This document shows positions 29,270 to 42,600 of a DNA stretch of 58,556 nucleotides, piece by piece. The notes beneath the pieces are model-generated. The model did not search any database, was not told the DNA's origin, and was given only the letters and a program-made list of their open reading frames with translations. Source of the stretch: Perkinsus chesapeaki (Eukaryota; Perkinsozoa; Perkinsida; Perkinsidae); contig JAAPAO010000160.1 in the NCBI GenBank assembly GCA_013115145.1, forward strand, positions 1,147-59,702. Direction: 5' to 3'. Made by a program: the position numbers and the translations under genes. How positions within the stretch are numbered: the stretch's first letter is position 1; each line of letters begins with the position of its first letter.

Positions 29270-31831
29270 TCAAGTACCGGAATTTGAATCTAATTCACAG
29301 CTTACATCGTCTGCTGCGAGCTCTGTCTCTGTAGTTTCCGTACCCGTATCATTGGGTTCTGTTGTGGTTAGTCCTGACTTTTCTGTCGTAGGCATCCCAC
29401 TGGCCAGACCTAAGCGCAATCTATATGCAACAAGAGAACCAAACGGTCTCCGAACTCGTGCCACTGCCGTGCTACAGGACCGTAATCACAACAGCAATCG
29501 ATCAGAAGAGACTAGGCAGTGTAATGAATGATCACTGTCGTAGAGACACTCGCTATAGTGCCGTAAAGATCACCTACACGGATCAACTTACCGAGTTGAT
29601 TTGGACGGGTAGCAGTCGGGTTATGTATGACAGTTGGAGTCGGCGAAGGTGCAGCAGACTAGAAACAACCAAGCAACACTCAGCTCATTCGAAGCTCACT
29701 TGTATGGACGATGTAGGGCTCGGTAGAGGTGGAGAGGCGTTGAAAAATGTTGGGCTCGGGGACGACCCTCGAATGGGTTCGAGCACTAACGGCTGGAAGT
29801 CGTCCGGTCTGATGTACGCTGCGTGTCCACGATTATCGTTCATACTCACCGTCGAGCCATCGGTTGGAACAAAACCGGAGGCGCCTCATTTCCATTTTCC
29901 CCTCCGTGATTGAGCCGGTAGTTGCCCGCCGCCAGGTTACCGTTGGATAGAGCCATCGAGTTGCCAGTCATCGCTGAAGCATTCGAGTAGATGCTGGGCG
30001 TCTTCATGGAGCCAGTTGAGTGTCCACCAGGCCCGGCTGGATTCGCATCGGGTGACTGCAATTGATGACGACCGCCTCCACTGAGAAAAGAGATGGGACT
30101 CGGAACATGTGTGTCAGAGCCAGGCATTCTCAGACTGAGAATCTCAGTCGATGAGTAACAAATGAATCAACACAGAGGTCGGTACAGGATGCCACCCCGG
30201 AGGAACGTAGACGACAGTGGCGACTAACATTGCTGATGACTGAGCGAAACAGACTTGTGCACAAAGCACTTGGAAGCTGCGGTTCCTGCGGACCCCCTCG
30301 AAGTTGGTAGTGCAATAGACATCCAATCAGATATTCATCTACTTACTTTGTTCCTTCAGTGGAACCTTGAGCAGGTGGGCTTGCCGCCATGGACATGATG
30401 GCTTGTTGAAGGTTCAGTGCAGGTGGGGGCGAGTAAGGGGCATGTGGTGGTGGACTGTAGCAATGAGGGTAGTAATACCCTGAAACGAACTTCACATATC
30501 AAATATAATTCCCGGATACCTCCGCCATAATGTTGATGAGCCTGCCCATTTTGTAATGGTGGGCTGCCTCGGCTTGGCATTGGCGGTGGATAGGGAGCGA
30601 ACCCATATGGATGAGGATGATGAGGAGGTACGCCAGGCTGGTTGCCAGGATATGGTGGTGGAGGGTACGCTCCGTACGGGCCATAATACTGACATCAACG
30701 ATGCTTTATTCAAGAGCCTCCATTATAGAGGATTCACTAGCTTACCCCTCCATAGGGCGACTCTTGCAAGTTGGGCGACGCTATAGTTGAGGTGTCCCCG
30801 GGACTGATGCTGCTGCTGTTGTTGTCACCTCCCTTCTTGGAGCATGTTACAGCGCCGGCAAGAGGGGATGACTGGAACTCAATCCAAAGCTGTAGCATGC
30901 GCAGCTGCTCCTAAAAGGCAAGGTATTATGCGATCGGGGGAATGCAGGATCAAGATACATCAAGATTCTTCCCAGCCGACACAAAGGTGTACATCCTGTC
31001 TGTAACTGCTGTGTCATCACCTGAGTGAAATGACGACGGCGCACATTACCAAATCCCGCCGTCGCTGTTTACCTAGGACACCACTCATCGCTACCATCGC
31101 TTCTCGAGCAGGAAGCCGCTCCGTCTGCACTGCCTCATTGATAACAGCGCACAGGAAAACTGATGATAATGAAGGCTTATCGATGGGGCGGAGCCAGCCC
31201 ACTTCTAGCTTGAGGAGTCGTCACTTCCAGTGATGTCGAAGGCTTGGGTGGAGTGGCCGACCGAGGGAACTGTAAAAGGGTCTGGTGGAAGTGACGATGT
31301 GAACTGGTCTGCATGTCAGCCAATGTCGCAGCCGACACAACTACACAAGAAAAGAATCCAACTTATGACGGCTGCTTTGAATTAAGGTTAGCTCACGACT
31401 GTGAGAGATACTGCTTGCTGGACTCGTACTAGGAGACGGGTACTCAGAAACGCTTGTATCAAGGACGGCAGAGAAGCGCCTAGAAGGATGTTACCCGTCA
31501 CAGCAGCTGATAGCAGCAGCATCCTACGTTTGTTGTGCAGCCCTCTGACCTGAGGAGGTGTGTACACTTCCCATGGTATCGATGTCCACCTAATGCCAAA
31601 TATATCCAAGGCAGTGTTGCTGGACAGCCCCACCAGTTGCTCATCCTCGGGTATCGGTGGTGTTCCCATTGCTCCTCTCAACATGGATATGGTACCAGAT
31701 GTTCCAGTGGGCATGCAATTTGAGTGTCCTAATTGGAGTGGGAGAGTTCCCACTGAGCTAGGAGGCCGTGAAATACCTTTGCAGTTCCTATCGTGCAGTG
31801 GAGCGTGAACAGCGTCGGCTCGTTGCATCAA
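29270..31831 (-). CDS. Pro/Ser/Gln-rich low-complexity protein, multi-exon, unknown function
   Basis: Minus-strand exons with consistent splice sites encode low-complexity protein. From the 5' side they include a block with QTSSHRHFHQTLLQFPRSAT (about 31200-31310), EQLRMLQLWIEFQSSP (30760-30898) and a Tyr/Pro/Gly/His block GPYGAYPPPPYPGNQPG (about 30510-30690). These are followed by YYYPHCYSPPPHAPYSPPP (30355-30482), a Gly/Asn/Ser block (29858-30127), and a final exon ending ELAADDVSCELDSNSGT with stop at 29270. The open frame 31388-31831 may be the first exon but its junction is unresolved. No folded domain was recognised. The composition resembles RNA-binding or transcription-associated disordered proteins (inference). 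The exon count is approximate. Confidence 0.5.
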
Positions 31832-32797
31832 ACAAGGAATTTGAGGACTTTAGGAATAGGCCCAGAGAAGCTCCCAGAAATTGGCAATTCAAGAAACCGA
31901 GAACATTCGGGTTGCAAAGTATCCAGATGGCTATGCCGGGAAGAACAATATTATTGGCTGTATGGTTTTTGACTCTAGAACAGAACAGAACGCACTTACA
32001 CCATCTCATGCGGAAGAACTGCGAAAACATCTGAGCAGCAGTCCCCTACAGCAAGGATAGAACTGAACTGCATCTAATGCGATGCAGACCTACCACAACT
32101 CGCGCGAACTTCTACTTATCGGTCGAACGGAGCGTTGAGATCGAGCTCACGGCGAAGTTTAGCAGTTCGGTAATCAATAAGTTGAGTTCATCACAATCCC
32201 AAGCAGTTAGCTTACAGTACGGGTAAGGAAACCTCAGTATGGTGACTATATTTTAGTTCCACTCGACGTCGACGTAGAGGAGCGTCACGAGGGGACCGAT
32301 GACCGTCGGACCTCGGCACCCACGCTCTAACTATCGGCTGCATTTGTGACACCCTTCACAGAAATATCTACCAGTGTTATAAATATAGAGACTCGACAGA
32401 CCTAGCATTCAACATCAGCGACACTAGATGAAGATAAATGACGTCTTGAAGCTATATTTAACAGAAAATAGATCCTGGTTTGAGGAATAGCCTGCATCTC
32501 GGAGAAAAGACGGGATAACACGCTTTGGAAATTGAACGGGATGCTCTTATTAACTAACGCTGCTCAACGGTGCAACTTGGGATTAGAAAAGGGGAATAAC
32601 GAAGCTTTATGATTGCTAATGTGAACTGGATCATCGTCCAAAGTAGCAAAAGCCCTGTAGGACGGGCCACAATATAGTGAGATCGATCTCATAAACGTGC
32701 GTCCGGCAAGCGCACCTTATATGTCATAAGCTGGCGAATGTGATATAGTCGTCTACTCTGCTGTTAATCGACCATCTTCATTCGACAGTACAGCTAG
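31832..32797. other. intergenic, nothing recognised
   Basis: Lies between the putative start of the Pro/Ser-rich gene (-) and the stop of FAD oxidase copy 2 (-). Short open frames show no recognisable protein. Confidence 0.4.
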
Positions 32798-34507
32798 TTA
32801 TGGCATTCTACAGTCGAGCTCGATAGTGAAGTTGCTGATGCGGGCAAAGTCGAACATATCGATAGCATTATACTTGCACTTCACGTCCTGCAACCTCTCA
32901 TATGTTCCAATATGAGGGAAATAACGAGGAATCCATTCCTCTCTGGTCATGGTATCTTCAAGATAGTTCTGATACTTCGTATTTGTAGTGTATGGTTCGA
33001 TAGCTGAAGAGAATTCACCGAGCCATGGCCTAGCAGTCTTTGAAGGATCTTCGCCTGGCTTGAGGAAAATACCATGTTCAATGGAGAAACCTCGCTGACG
33101 ATGATCAAAAGCAGTGCACTTTTCTGTGGTCGTGCAATCTTCCGGTTCCTTCAGCATGTTATGTGTGTAGGGAAGAATGTATTGGTAACAACCAGACTCA
33201 CCACAGGTTGGGCTGAACATATGGTCAACCATGATGTCTACTGCTTGTGCGTCAACTTCAGATGGATAGTAGTACTGCATTTGGATCCATTGGAATATCA
33301 CGTGAGTTTCGATCTTGAGACAAGCAGCCATTGCCTTTTCTACATCTTTCAACGGAGTATCAGGTATACCAGCAGGAGGATAGACACTCCCACACTGCAT
33401 ACTAGTCCATTGAGCTTCAACAAAACTCATTTCTTTCATATCAGGGAAGAGTCCAGTAGTGTTGGTCAATCCTGTACTGTTCCTGAAGGCTTCAGTGACC
33501 CTCTGGCAATGTGTACAATCGCCACCACCCGAGCTGCCGCATTGACAGAGAGACATATAGTAGGCCAGACATCGGGGCGTGGAATACCCAAGTATGAGGG
33601 TTGCACTGAACTCAGCCGGCGTTGTTTCCGATTGCACAAAGTCAAGATAAGGTTCCATGTAACCAGCATACTCCGATTTGTTGCATTCACTGAGACCACC
33701 TGAAGAGAATAGCACTTTATCTGCTATAAAGGCCTTATAGTAGAAGTTGGTGACAACACCGTAGTTACCACCCATCCCACCACGAATAGCAAACATAAGA
33801 TCTGCATACTCATTAGTTGTTGTAGCATGGACAACTCTGAATACCTCGATTGAGTTATCAAAGATAACGACATCTGCAGCGATAGTACGATCAACAGCTA
33901 TACCATATTTGGAGCTCATCACACCATGACCACCACCGGAGATGAAACCACCGATACCAGTGGACGGGGAGAAACCACCAGCGAAGCCGAGAGGTGGATC
34001 GTGATAAGCCATGAAGGTGTAAACTTCAAGCAAGTCGAGGCCTCCACCTAATTTGGCAATATATTCATTATCCACCAAATCCACTTTAAAATCCTTCAAG
34101 AGCTGCAGGCTGAGAACGATACTGTTATTGATGGTGCTCTGGCCGATATAGGAGTGCCCAGCACCGCTACGCACGGCAACGGGCACATTGTACTTATGGC
34201 AAATGGTGAGGGCCGACACCACCTGAGTAGTATTCTCGGGGATAACCATCGCTGCGGGGGTGATGTTGTAGCTTGCACCAAACATTTTGAAGAAAGGGTC
34301 TGGAATGCCCTTTGTAATAGTGGCATTCTCAGGGAGCTCCTTTTGTAGTTCAGCAATGGCCTCAGCCAGAGGATCTCCGCTGCAGGCCACTCGCTCGTAG
34401 CACAGGCAAAAGGCTATGAAGAGGCTTGCCAACTCTTGAATGGTCATTTGCGATGAGTAAACAACAGACTGCTGGGCGCTGACGCACGCGTGCCCGAGGT
34501 GACTCAC
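32798..34507 (-). CDS. secreted FAD-linked oxidase (BBE-like), copy 2
   Basis: Paralogue of 26421-28181, 569 codons, single exon. The start at 34447 (MTIQELASLFIAFCLCYERVAC) gives a clean signal peptide; the open frame extends to 34507. The same covalent-FAD His motif (VRSGAGHSYIGQS) and the same Ser in place of the second attachment Cys are present. The BBE segment is RYFPHIGTYERLQDVKCKYN. Identity to copy 1 is mosaic: nearly identical over about residues 45-270 and over the last about 110 residues, but clearly diverged in the central substrate-side region. Gene conversion of the flanks, diversifying selection in the middle, or both could explain this. Confidence 0.92.
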   Translation of the reverse strand: MSHLGHACVSAQQSVVYSSQMTIQELASLFIAFCLCYERVACSGDPLAEAIAELQKELPENATITKGIPDPFFKMFGASYNITPAAMVIPENTTQVVSALTICHKYNVPVAVRSGAGHSYIGQSTINNSIVLSLQLLKDFKVDLVDNEYIAKLGGGLDLLEVYTFMAYHDPPLGFAGGFSPSTGIGGFISGGGHGVMSSKYGIAVDRTIAADVVIFDNSIEVFRVVHATTTNEYADLMFAIRGGMGGNYGVVTNFYYKAFIADKVLFSSGGLSECNKSEYAGYMEPYLDFVQSETTPAEFSATLILGYSTPRCLAYYMSLCQCGSSGGGDCTHCQRVTEAFRNSTGLTNTTGLFPDMKEMSFVEAQWTSMQCGSVYPPAGIPDTPLKDVEKAMAACLKIETHVIFQWIQMQYYYPSEVDAQAVDIMVDHMFSPTCGESGCYQYILPYTHNMLKEPEDCTTTEKCTAFDHRQRGFSIEHGIFLKPGEDPSKTARPWLGEFSSAIEPYTTNTKYQNYLEDTMTREEWIPRYFPHIGTYERLQDVKCKYNAIDMFDFARISNFTIELDCRMP

Positions 34508-35902
34508 AACCTCGTGACACCAACGTAGTGGCGCCCGTAGGCGAACGGACCGACGACCGGGCGGTCAAGTTACGTTTGGGCAATGCTCATCGGCCAGTAC
34601 CGCCCCATCCAGCAGAGGGTGACTCTATGAGGGTCCCAAAAGAAATACAGCGACGTTTCCAAAACGGGTTCGTCTCGGGGTTTTCCTAGCTCTAGCAGCT
34701 CGGGAAGCCATAGACCACCCGGAAGAGGGGCGTTGGAAATTTGGAAATCATTGTTTATTTTCACTCCCGTTTTGCATGGTAGTGGGTACTGTCTAAGGAG
34801 ATTGTTGTGAGAAATTTCGGCCCGATCCCGAGATAACCCGCGGGCCGTTCACAGCAAGCGCTGAGAGCTTATTGTGCTGCGCCAGGGCTACGGGGCACGC
34901 GCCACAGCATTATCTTACACTACATGCTGCAGCACGCAACAAAGCTCTGTCGGCAGCTGCTCAGCTGCATTGCGCCAATGGTTTATACTGAGTGAGCTCA
35001 TTAGCCTTAACACTATATGGCAATCAGTGTAGGTACGATGCATCCTGGAGTTTCAATCTTCCTGGTTGTGCGATTTTTGTTCGCGAGTGTGCGTCTGCGT
35101 GCAGATGTACCCAGCAGATGTCTGTTACAGAGAGGGTTAAGAGTCTTAACCCTTTCTGTCGGATTTAACATGGTGGAGAACCCATCGGCCGCCGATCTGC
35201 AAGCAGATGTAAGCATACACAAATACCATAGATTAAGGATCATCTTAATCCTTTCCGTTGGGTTTAACAGCGAGACGGGTTAACCCTGTTTTCCCCTCAA
35301 GGCATGACTGGCTAGAGCACATACGCCTGAAGCTTCTTCTTACAGTTTCGAAAACTGGATTTGGTGCTTAGTCAAGTCTGTTTCCCAGGGTACCCTCCTC
35401 ATTGGCTGGTCTAGTCCGGATAGGGGACCCATGAAGTCGGGAATCCCGACTCGGGATGTCCGGACTCGCTGCTGACTAGCACCAACACTCGCCAGTTGCA
35501 CTGTGGTATGTTTTTCCACTGATTTCTGACCCGTGGTCAGCTAGGAAAATGGAGCTTGAAAAGCCGTGACAGATAATATCCCTGTTGCAAGGCTAAATTA
35601 TGCAAGCTAAACCTATAAACTTCAACCCATACAGCTCAACAAAGTGAGCTCAAGAGTACTCCACCGCCTTTACCACACCTACCAATAACCCTGCCCTCCG
35701 AGACTATACTGACTAACACAACAATTCTGAAATAATGCCTGGTTTCTATGAACCTAGAGTATATGCTTATGTAGAATAGCAGCAACGCCCTTTCCATCTG
35801 TTTAATGGTGAAATAATATTGTTGGGGCTTACTAGGTCATCGACACTGTGATTGCCATCGCAACCAACAGCAGTCAGACAACAGCTTAATAAACTACAGA
35901 AC
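34508..35902. other. intergenic with duplicated hairpin repeats
   Basis: No gene recognised between FAD oxidase copy 2 and the 3' end of polyubiquitin. It contains two related hairpin motifs about 100 bp apart: GGGTTAAGAGTCTTAACCC (about 35134-35152) and GATTAAGGATCATCTTAATC (35231-35250). Each is followed by CCTTTC(T/C)GT(C/T)GG(A/G)TTTAACA. GTCGGGAATCCCGAC near 35435 is another short palindrome. Confidence 0.6.
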
Positions 35903-37973
<2,071 letters not shown>

Positions 37974-38514
37974 ATGGTAATATGGGATAATCAAGCGGTC
38001 GATTCCCTTTGGTTTTCGTTTGTTGACCTTCCTGGTTCTTATCTACCAGCTGGTGGTGTCTCGCACTGTGAAGGATTCCTGGCTTGGTCGTATTCGGTGT
38101 TAATGTGGTTGATATTGTGTGTTGTTTCAGACCAAGGGTACCACCTCGTTCGGACGTCGCTTGACGAAGTCTCACGGCCTCTGCATCCGATGCGGCAAGA
38201 GATCGTAATAACGGGAATCGAATCGCTTGTTTCGCAACCTATTTTACGAGTTGCTAGCTTCAACCTTGGATTCGGCAATGACGCATCTTTTTTTGTTCTT
38301 TTTCAGCTTCCACACCCAGCAGAAGCACTGCGCTTCTTGCGGTTTCCCCAACAGGAAGATGCGTAGCTTCAACTGGTCCATCAAGGCCAAGCGTCGCCGC
38401 ACCACCGGTTCCGGTCGCTGCCGTCATCTCAAGCTCGTCGATCGCAGAGCTAAGAACGGCTTCAAGGAGGGCACCGTCGTCAAGAAGGCTGGCTCTGCCG
38501 CTGCTTCCAGCTAA
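37974..38514 (+). CDS. RPL37: 60S ribosomal protein L37 (eL37)
   Basis: Cytosolic large-subunit protein. The start codon is alone in exon 1 (37974-37976); exons 2 (38131-38204) and 3 (38307-38514) complete 94 residues. [10 protein letters not shown] opens the protein. A CxxC...CxxC zinc site is present (CIRCGKR, then CASCGFP), followed by [20 protein letters not shown]. The introns (154 and 102 nt) are longer than in neighbouring genes. Intron 2 contains GGGAATCGAATCG, a weak antisense B-box look-alike. Confidence 0.97.
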
Positions 38515-38721
38515 ATTGGAAATGGTGGAAATGATGATGAACTAGTATTAGTCTGATTCGTTAGGCTATGGTTCAGCAACATAACAACAGCTAAGGTCTG
38601 GATGACTGTTCCTGGTACTTCTAAAGGAGGCAACACATTGTTGAGTTGTCTCATATCTTCTAATAGGGAAGGGTGAATTACGGGAATAATAAATAAGTTG
38701 TTAAATAGTATCAACAGTCTA

Positions 38722-39324
38722 ATGGTGGCTGCTGCAGCTGAGTCTAGTAAGACGTCTAAGAAAACTGCCGTCACCAAGAAGACCGCGGCCAACGTCGAGA
38801 AGAAGAGCAGCAAAAACAAGAAGCTGACGGGATCTTGGGCGAGACGGAGAGGAGTGGTCCGTCTTGGAAGGCTCCCGACTGGCTTTTACGAGCCGGAGAT
38901 TCGCAAGTTCCTGTCGCAGTTTGGCACCATTACGCGCCTTCGTTTGGCGAGGTCTAAGAGGAGCACGCGCTCGAAGGGATACGCCTTCGTTGAGTTCAAA
39001 TCGCACGATGTTGCTGAAGTGGTGGCGAAGGATATGGATAAGTATTTTATCATGCAGAAGCCTATCAGTGCCAAGCTGCTGGAGCCGAGCCAGGTCCATG
39101 AGGCTCTCTGGGACGGCTGCACTAAGAGCGGGAAGGGACGTGGAATCATCAATATGAAACGCATTCATGTTAAGGATAATAAAGAGAAGAATAACAGTCG
39201 TCCTATTGATGAGGCCACTGGGCTCCCTCTTCTTAGTGAGGCGGCTAAGTCCCGGAAAGAAGCCAAGAGGGACGCTGTGAAGAGTGCGTTGGAGGCAGCT
39301 GGGGTGGAATATAAGCTGCCGTGA
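38722..39324 (+). CDS. RRM nucleolar protein (NIFK/NOP15-like)
   Basis: Single exon, 200 residues from Met at 38722; an upstream in-frame Met at 38698 is possible. A lysine-rich N terminus precedes one RRM: VVRLGRLPTGFYEPEIRKFL (RNP2 region), then SKGYAFVEF (RNP1). A short basic C-terminal tail follows. The pattern of FYEPEIRKFLSQFGTITRLRL and RSKGYAFVEF matches the MKI67-FHA-interacting nucleolar/NOP15 family, which acts in 60S biogenesis. Located just downstream of a ribosomal protein gene on the same strand. Confidence 0.85.
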   Translation: MVAAAAESSKTSKKTAVTKKTAANVEKKSSKNKKLTGSWARRRGVVRLGRLPTGFYEPEIRKFLSQFGTITRLRLARSKRSTRSKGYAFVEFKSHDVAEVVAKDMDKYFIMQKPISAKLLEPSQVHEALWDGCTKSGKGRGIINMKRIHVKDNKEKNNSRPIDEATGLPLLSEAAKSRKEAKRDAVKSALEAAGVEYKLP

Positions 39325-39699
39325 TGAGGTGATAGCAGTTGATCATCATCATTGACGTCTTTACCATAATAGACCTTACTTGTACGTAGTATCCATTATT
39401 ATAGGGATTTGGGTTAGGAAGTGGAAGGGGAGCTCAACAAGGGCTCAGTTAAGTGGCATGTCGTGATACAACCAAGTGGTGCAAAAACCGACACCAATCT
39501 TCCTCATTTTCGTTAGCCAACGACAAGTCTACGTTCCACTGGTGGAAAGTGAGACCGCCGGATACCTCCCCTCACTGTATAACAATACCGCTCTTTATTA
39601 TATAACAATACCTCGGTTTACTATACGTTATTGCAATGCTTCTTTGAAGGGAGTTCCTTCACCATCTAATAGTAGCTCTATTCACTGTATACTAAAGCA

Positions 39700-42600
39700 A
39701 TGGCAGCCCACCCTACAGGAGACACTGCAGAAGTTAGGAACGTGGACAGCAGCTCAGCGGACTCAGCAGCGTTGCCGGACACTACGGCTGAGATAGGCAA
39801 GGAGCACATGGTCGAAGGCCAACAGCAGTAAGGGGGCAGTTGCACAATCCTAGGGGAATGCTGGTACAGGTACGACATCTGCACCACGGAGGCGCAGACG
39901 AAACATATGAAGGCCAAGGATTTGTATACAGAGGAGTGGACGGAGTAGGCGGGGGGCTTGGAGGTGACCTAAAAAGTATCTTCGGTGCAGATATCAGCAG
40001 AGGGTTAAGGAGGATACCGATTGGCCTAAGGTGGAGGAGTTTGTGAAGGAGTTGTTGGACTGCGACTTGTCCACTGAACAATCCTATAAGGCTGCGTAAT
40101 AAGGAGGGGAGGATCAAATGCAGGAGAAAGATTATTGACCTTTTTTGCTCCTTGAACTGTGAGAAGCTGTAAATCCTTATGATCCCCATGAGTTAATAAA
40201 GCATATTTATTTTTCTGACTGGGAACGCTTTTTCTCGTAAGTTGCTGATCCACGGGAAGCTCTCGGAGGCACAGGTTTCCGCCAGGGTAGCTGAATATGG
40301 CATAGGGAGGGTTCGAACTTGCGCCGATCTGCGTGGGAGTCTTCCGGATTGCCTATCTGAGGTTAATCTGCTGCTCAGATATCGAGGGACGCTGCGGAAG
40401 GCTAAACTTGTGCCCAGCAAGGCTCAGTTGCAGGCGGCATACACCACTCTTGTCACTCGTGGAGACGTCCAAAGGAACGAGCATTTCGAACGTACCGATC
40501 CGTAAAACTCAACCGTCATCGGACAAGATGCTCAGGTATCTTCCTGAAGAAGTCCATACGGTCCAACTCTGGCGTCGTTGTCATCACCATCGTTACTGCA
40601 CCGGGCCCCTTCTCATGCCCGAATGATTGCTACTACTGCCCGAACGAACCTGGGCAGCCGAGGTCGGAGCACGAAAGATTCCCGGAAGGTTGATAGCAGG
40701 CTGTCTGCAGGTCGTATCTTTCCACGGAGCCTGCAGTGGCTCGGGCTAATCAGAACAAGTTCGATCCTGTATTGCAGTTTTGGGATCGGGCCACCACTCT
40801 AGCGAGGCAGGGGCATACTGTAGACAAGGTAAACCAGGAGGTCCCGGGTTCGAAGCTCGGTGAGAGTATCTTCAATCTCGCAGGTTGAGATCATCGTGTT
40901 GGGTGGTACGTGGTCCTTCTATCCGCATGAGTATCAAGAGCAGTTCTGCCGAGACCTCTTCTACGCCGCCAACGTCTTTAATGAGGTGGCAATAGCCAAG
41001 AACAGGAAACTCAGTAAGAGTATTCGCGGGCTCTTTGCGTTTGTCACTGTGAGCGCTCGGGAACAGAGTATTTGCGGGCTCTTTGGAAGTTGTGTATGTA
41101 CTAGACTACTGTGACGTTAGGTGGAGGTACTCCAGCATTCTCCGGACTGCTATTGTAGACTTCCTGAGTCCATGTACAGAGTAATTGCTTGATTGTTTGT
41201 TGAAGGTTCTTAAACTTGTTTGTGACTGGAGAGCGTTCTGCTGCTCGTCGATCCGTACTGGTCCTCTGGAATGTTTCATGGCCCCGTGAACTTCGCATAG
41301 ACTAATCCATCGTTTATTCTACCCACACTTACTAGGAGATTGTCAGTCCACATGGACAAATCAGATCGGTAGCACTCTCACTATGTAGAACAGAAGACGC
41401 ATAAATCTACTCAAGATTCTACTCGGTGCCCGATCATACGGTCCACCCAGATGCCCGAATGGTGAATTGTGTCAGATGTCTCCTCATTGGAAGCCCACAG
41501 CATGCCCTCCTTGAACAGCCTTTACCGCGGTAAGCTATCATTAGAGGAAGAGCAAGTCAGGAATGAAGTTGCCGATTGCAAGATCATTGGTACTAAGGGA
41601 TCATCGGGAGCGGGATAAGATGTCTGGCGGCGGACAGCATGGACAGGTGCAATAGGTATGGCAATACCGCAGAGAGGGCACCGTAGTGGAGATATTTCAT
41701 AAGGGCTACTCCGGTTCAGCGCTAGGGTATCTGCCGCGATTGGCGTGCATTTGTAGACGTCTAAAAATATAGCCTGAGTTGTGCGCGGGATTATTCCGCA
41801 AAGTATGAACCATCCTCATCTATGCATTTCCTTCTGTTTTAAGCTTTTCAACAGAGTTTTAGAATTTGAGAATTTTTGGATCGAAATTTTCTTCTTTTCA
41901 GGTCTGACCTTGGAGACTCGTCCCGATTATATTAATCCAACAGAGCTCAGACGGCTGAGAACTCTGGGATGCACACGGGTGCAGATCGGTGTGCAGCACA
42001 CTGATAACCAAATCCTTAAGACTATCAATAGGTGGGAGCATGCTTCAACCTTGGATATCTATAGCTGTTGCAGGGGACACACTGTGGAAGATTCGATCAA
42101 GGCGGTGAAGCTGCTGAAGGAGAGCTGCTTTAAGGTCGACATCCATCTCATGCCGGACCTGCCTACGTCGGACCCGGAGAAGGATCGAGAGATGTTCCAG
42201 TTCGTGTTGGAGACGCCCTATCTGCAAGCTGACCATTGGAAGATCTATCCATGTGAGGTGACGCCGTTTAGTACTATAGAGAAGTGGTATAGTGAAGGAA
42301 CTTATATGCCTTATACAGAGGTAAGTCTCGGTGTGACTGGAGGCTGGGAAGTGCCTTTGTGATGTAGAAAGACCCGAAGCTTTTGGTGGACCTGCTGGTG
42401 TGGACCAAGGCCAGAGTGCATCCTTGGATACGGTAAGGCGGCTCCCCGCTTGCATTACTCCGGTTGCCGTGGAAGAATGACTCCCACGGCCCATGAATCG
42501 GCCCTCTAGACTGATATAGACGGGCGGAACCTGTCCCAGTATGAACAGACTGGAACGGATCCTGTGCTTTGGCACTGGCTGGCCACACAGAAGATATCGA

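Noticed and set aside
38205-38306. GGGAATCGAATCG in RPL37 intron 2 as a tRNA half.
   Set aside because: It misses the strict B-box and no stem pairs around it; mentioned only as a weak look-alike.
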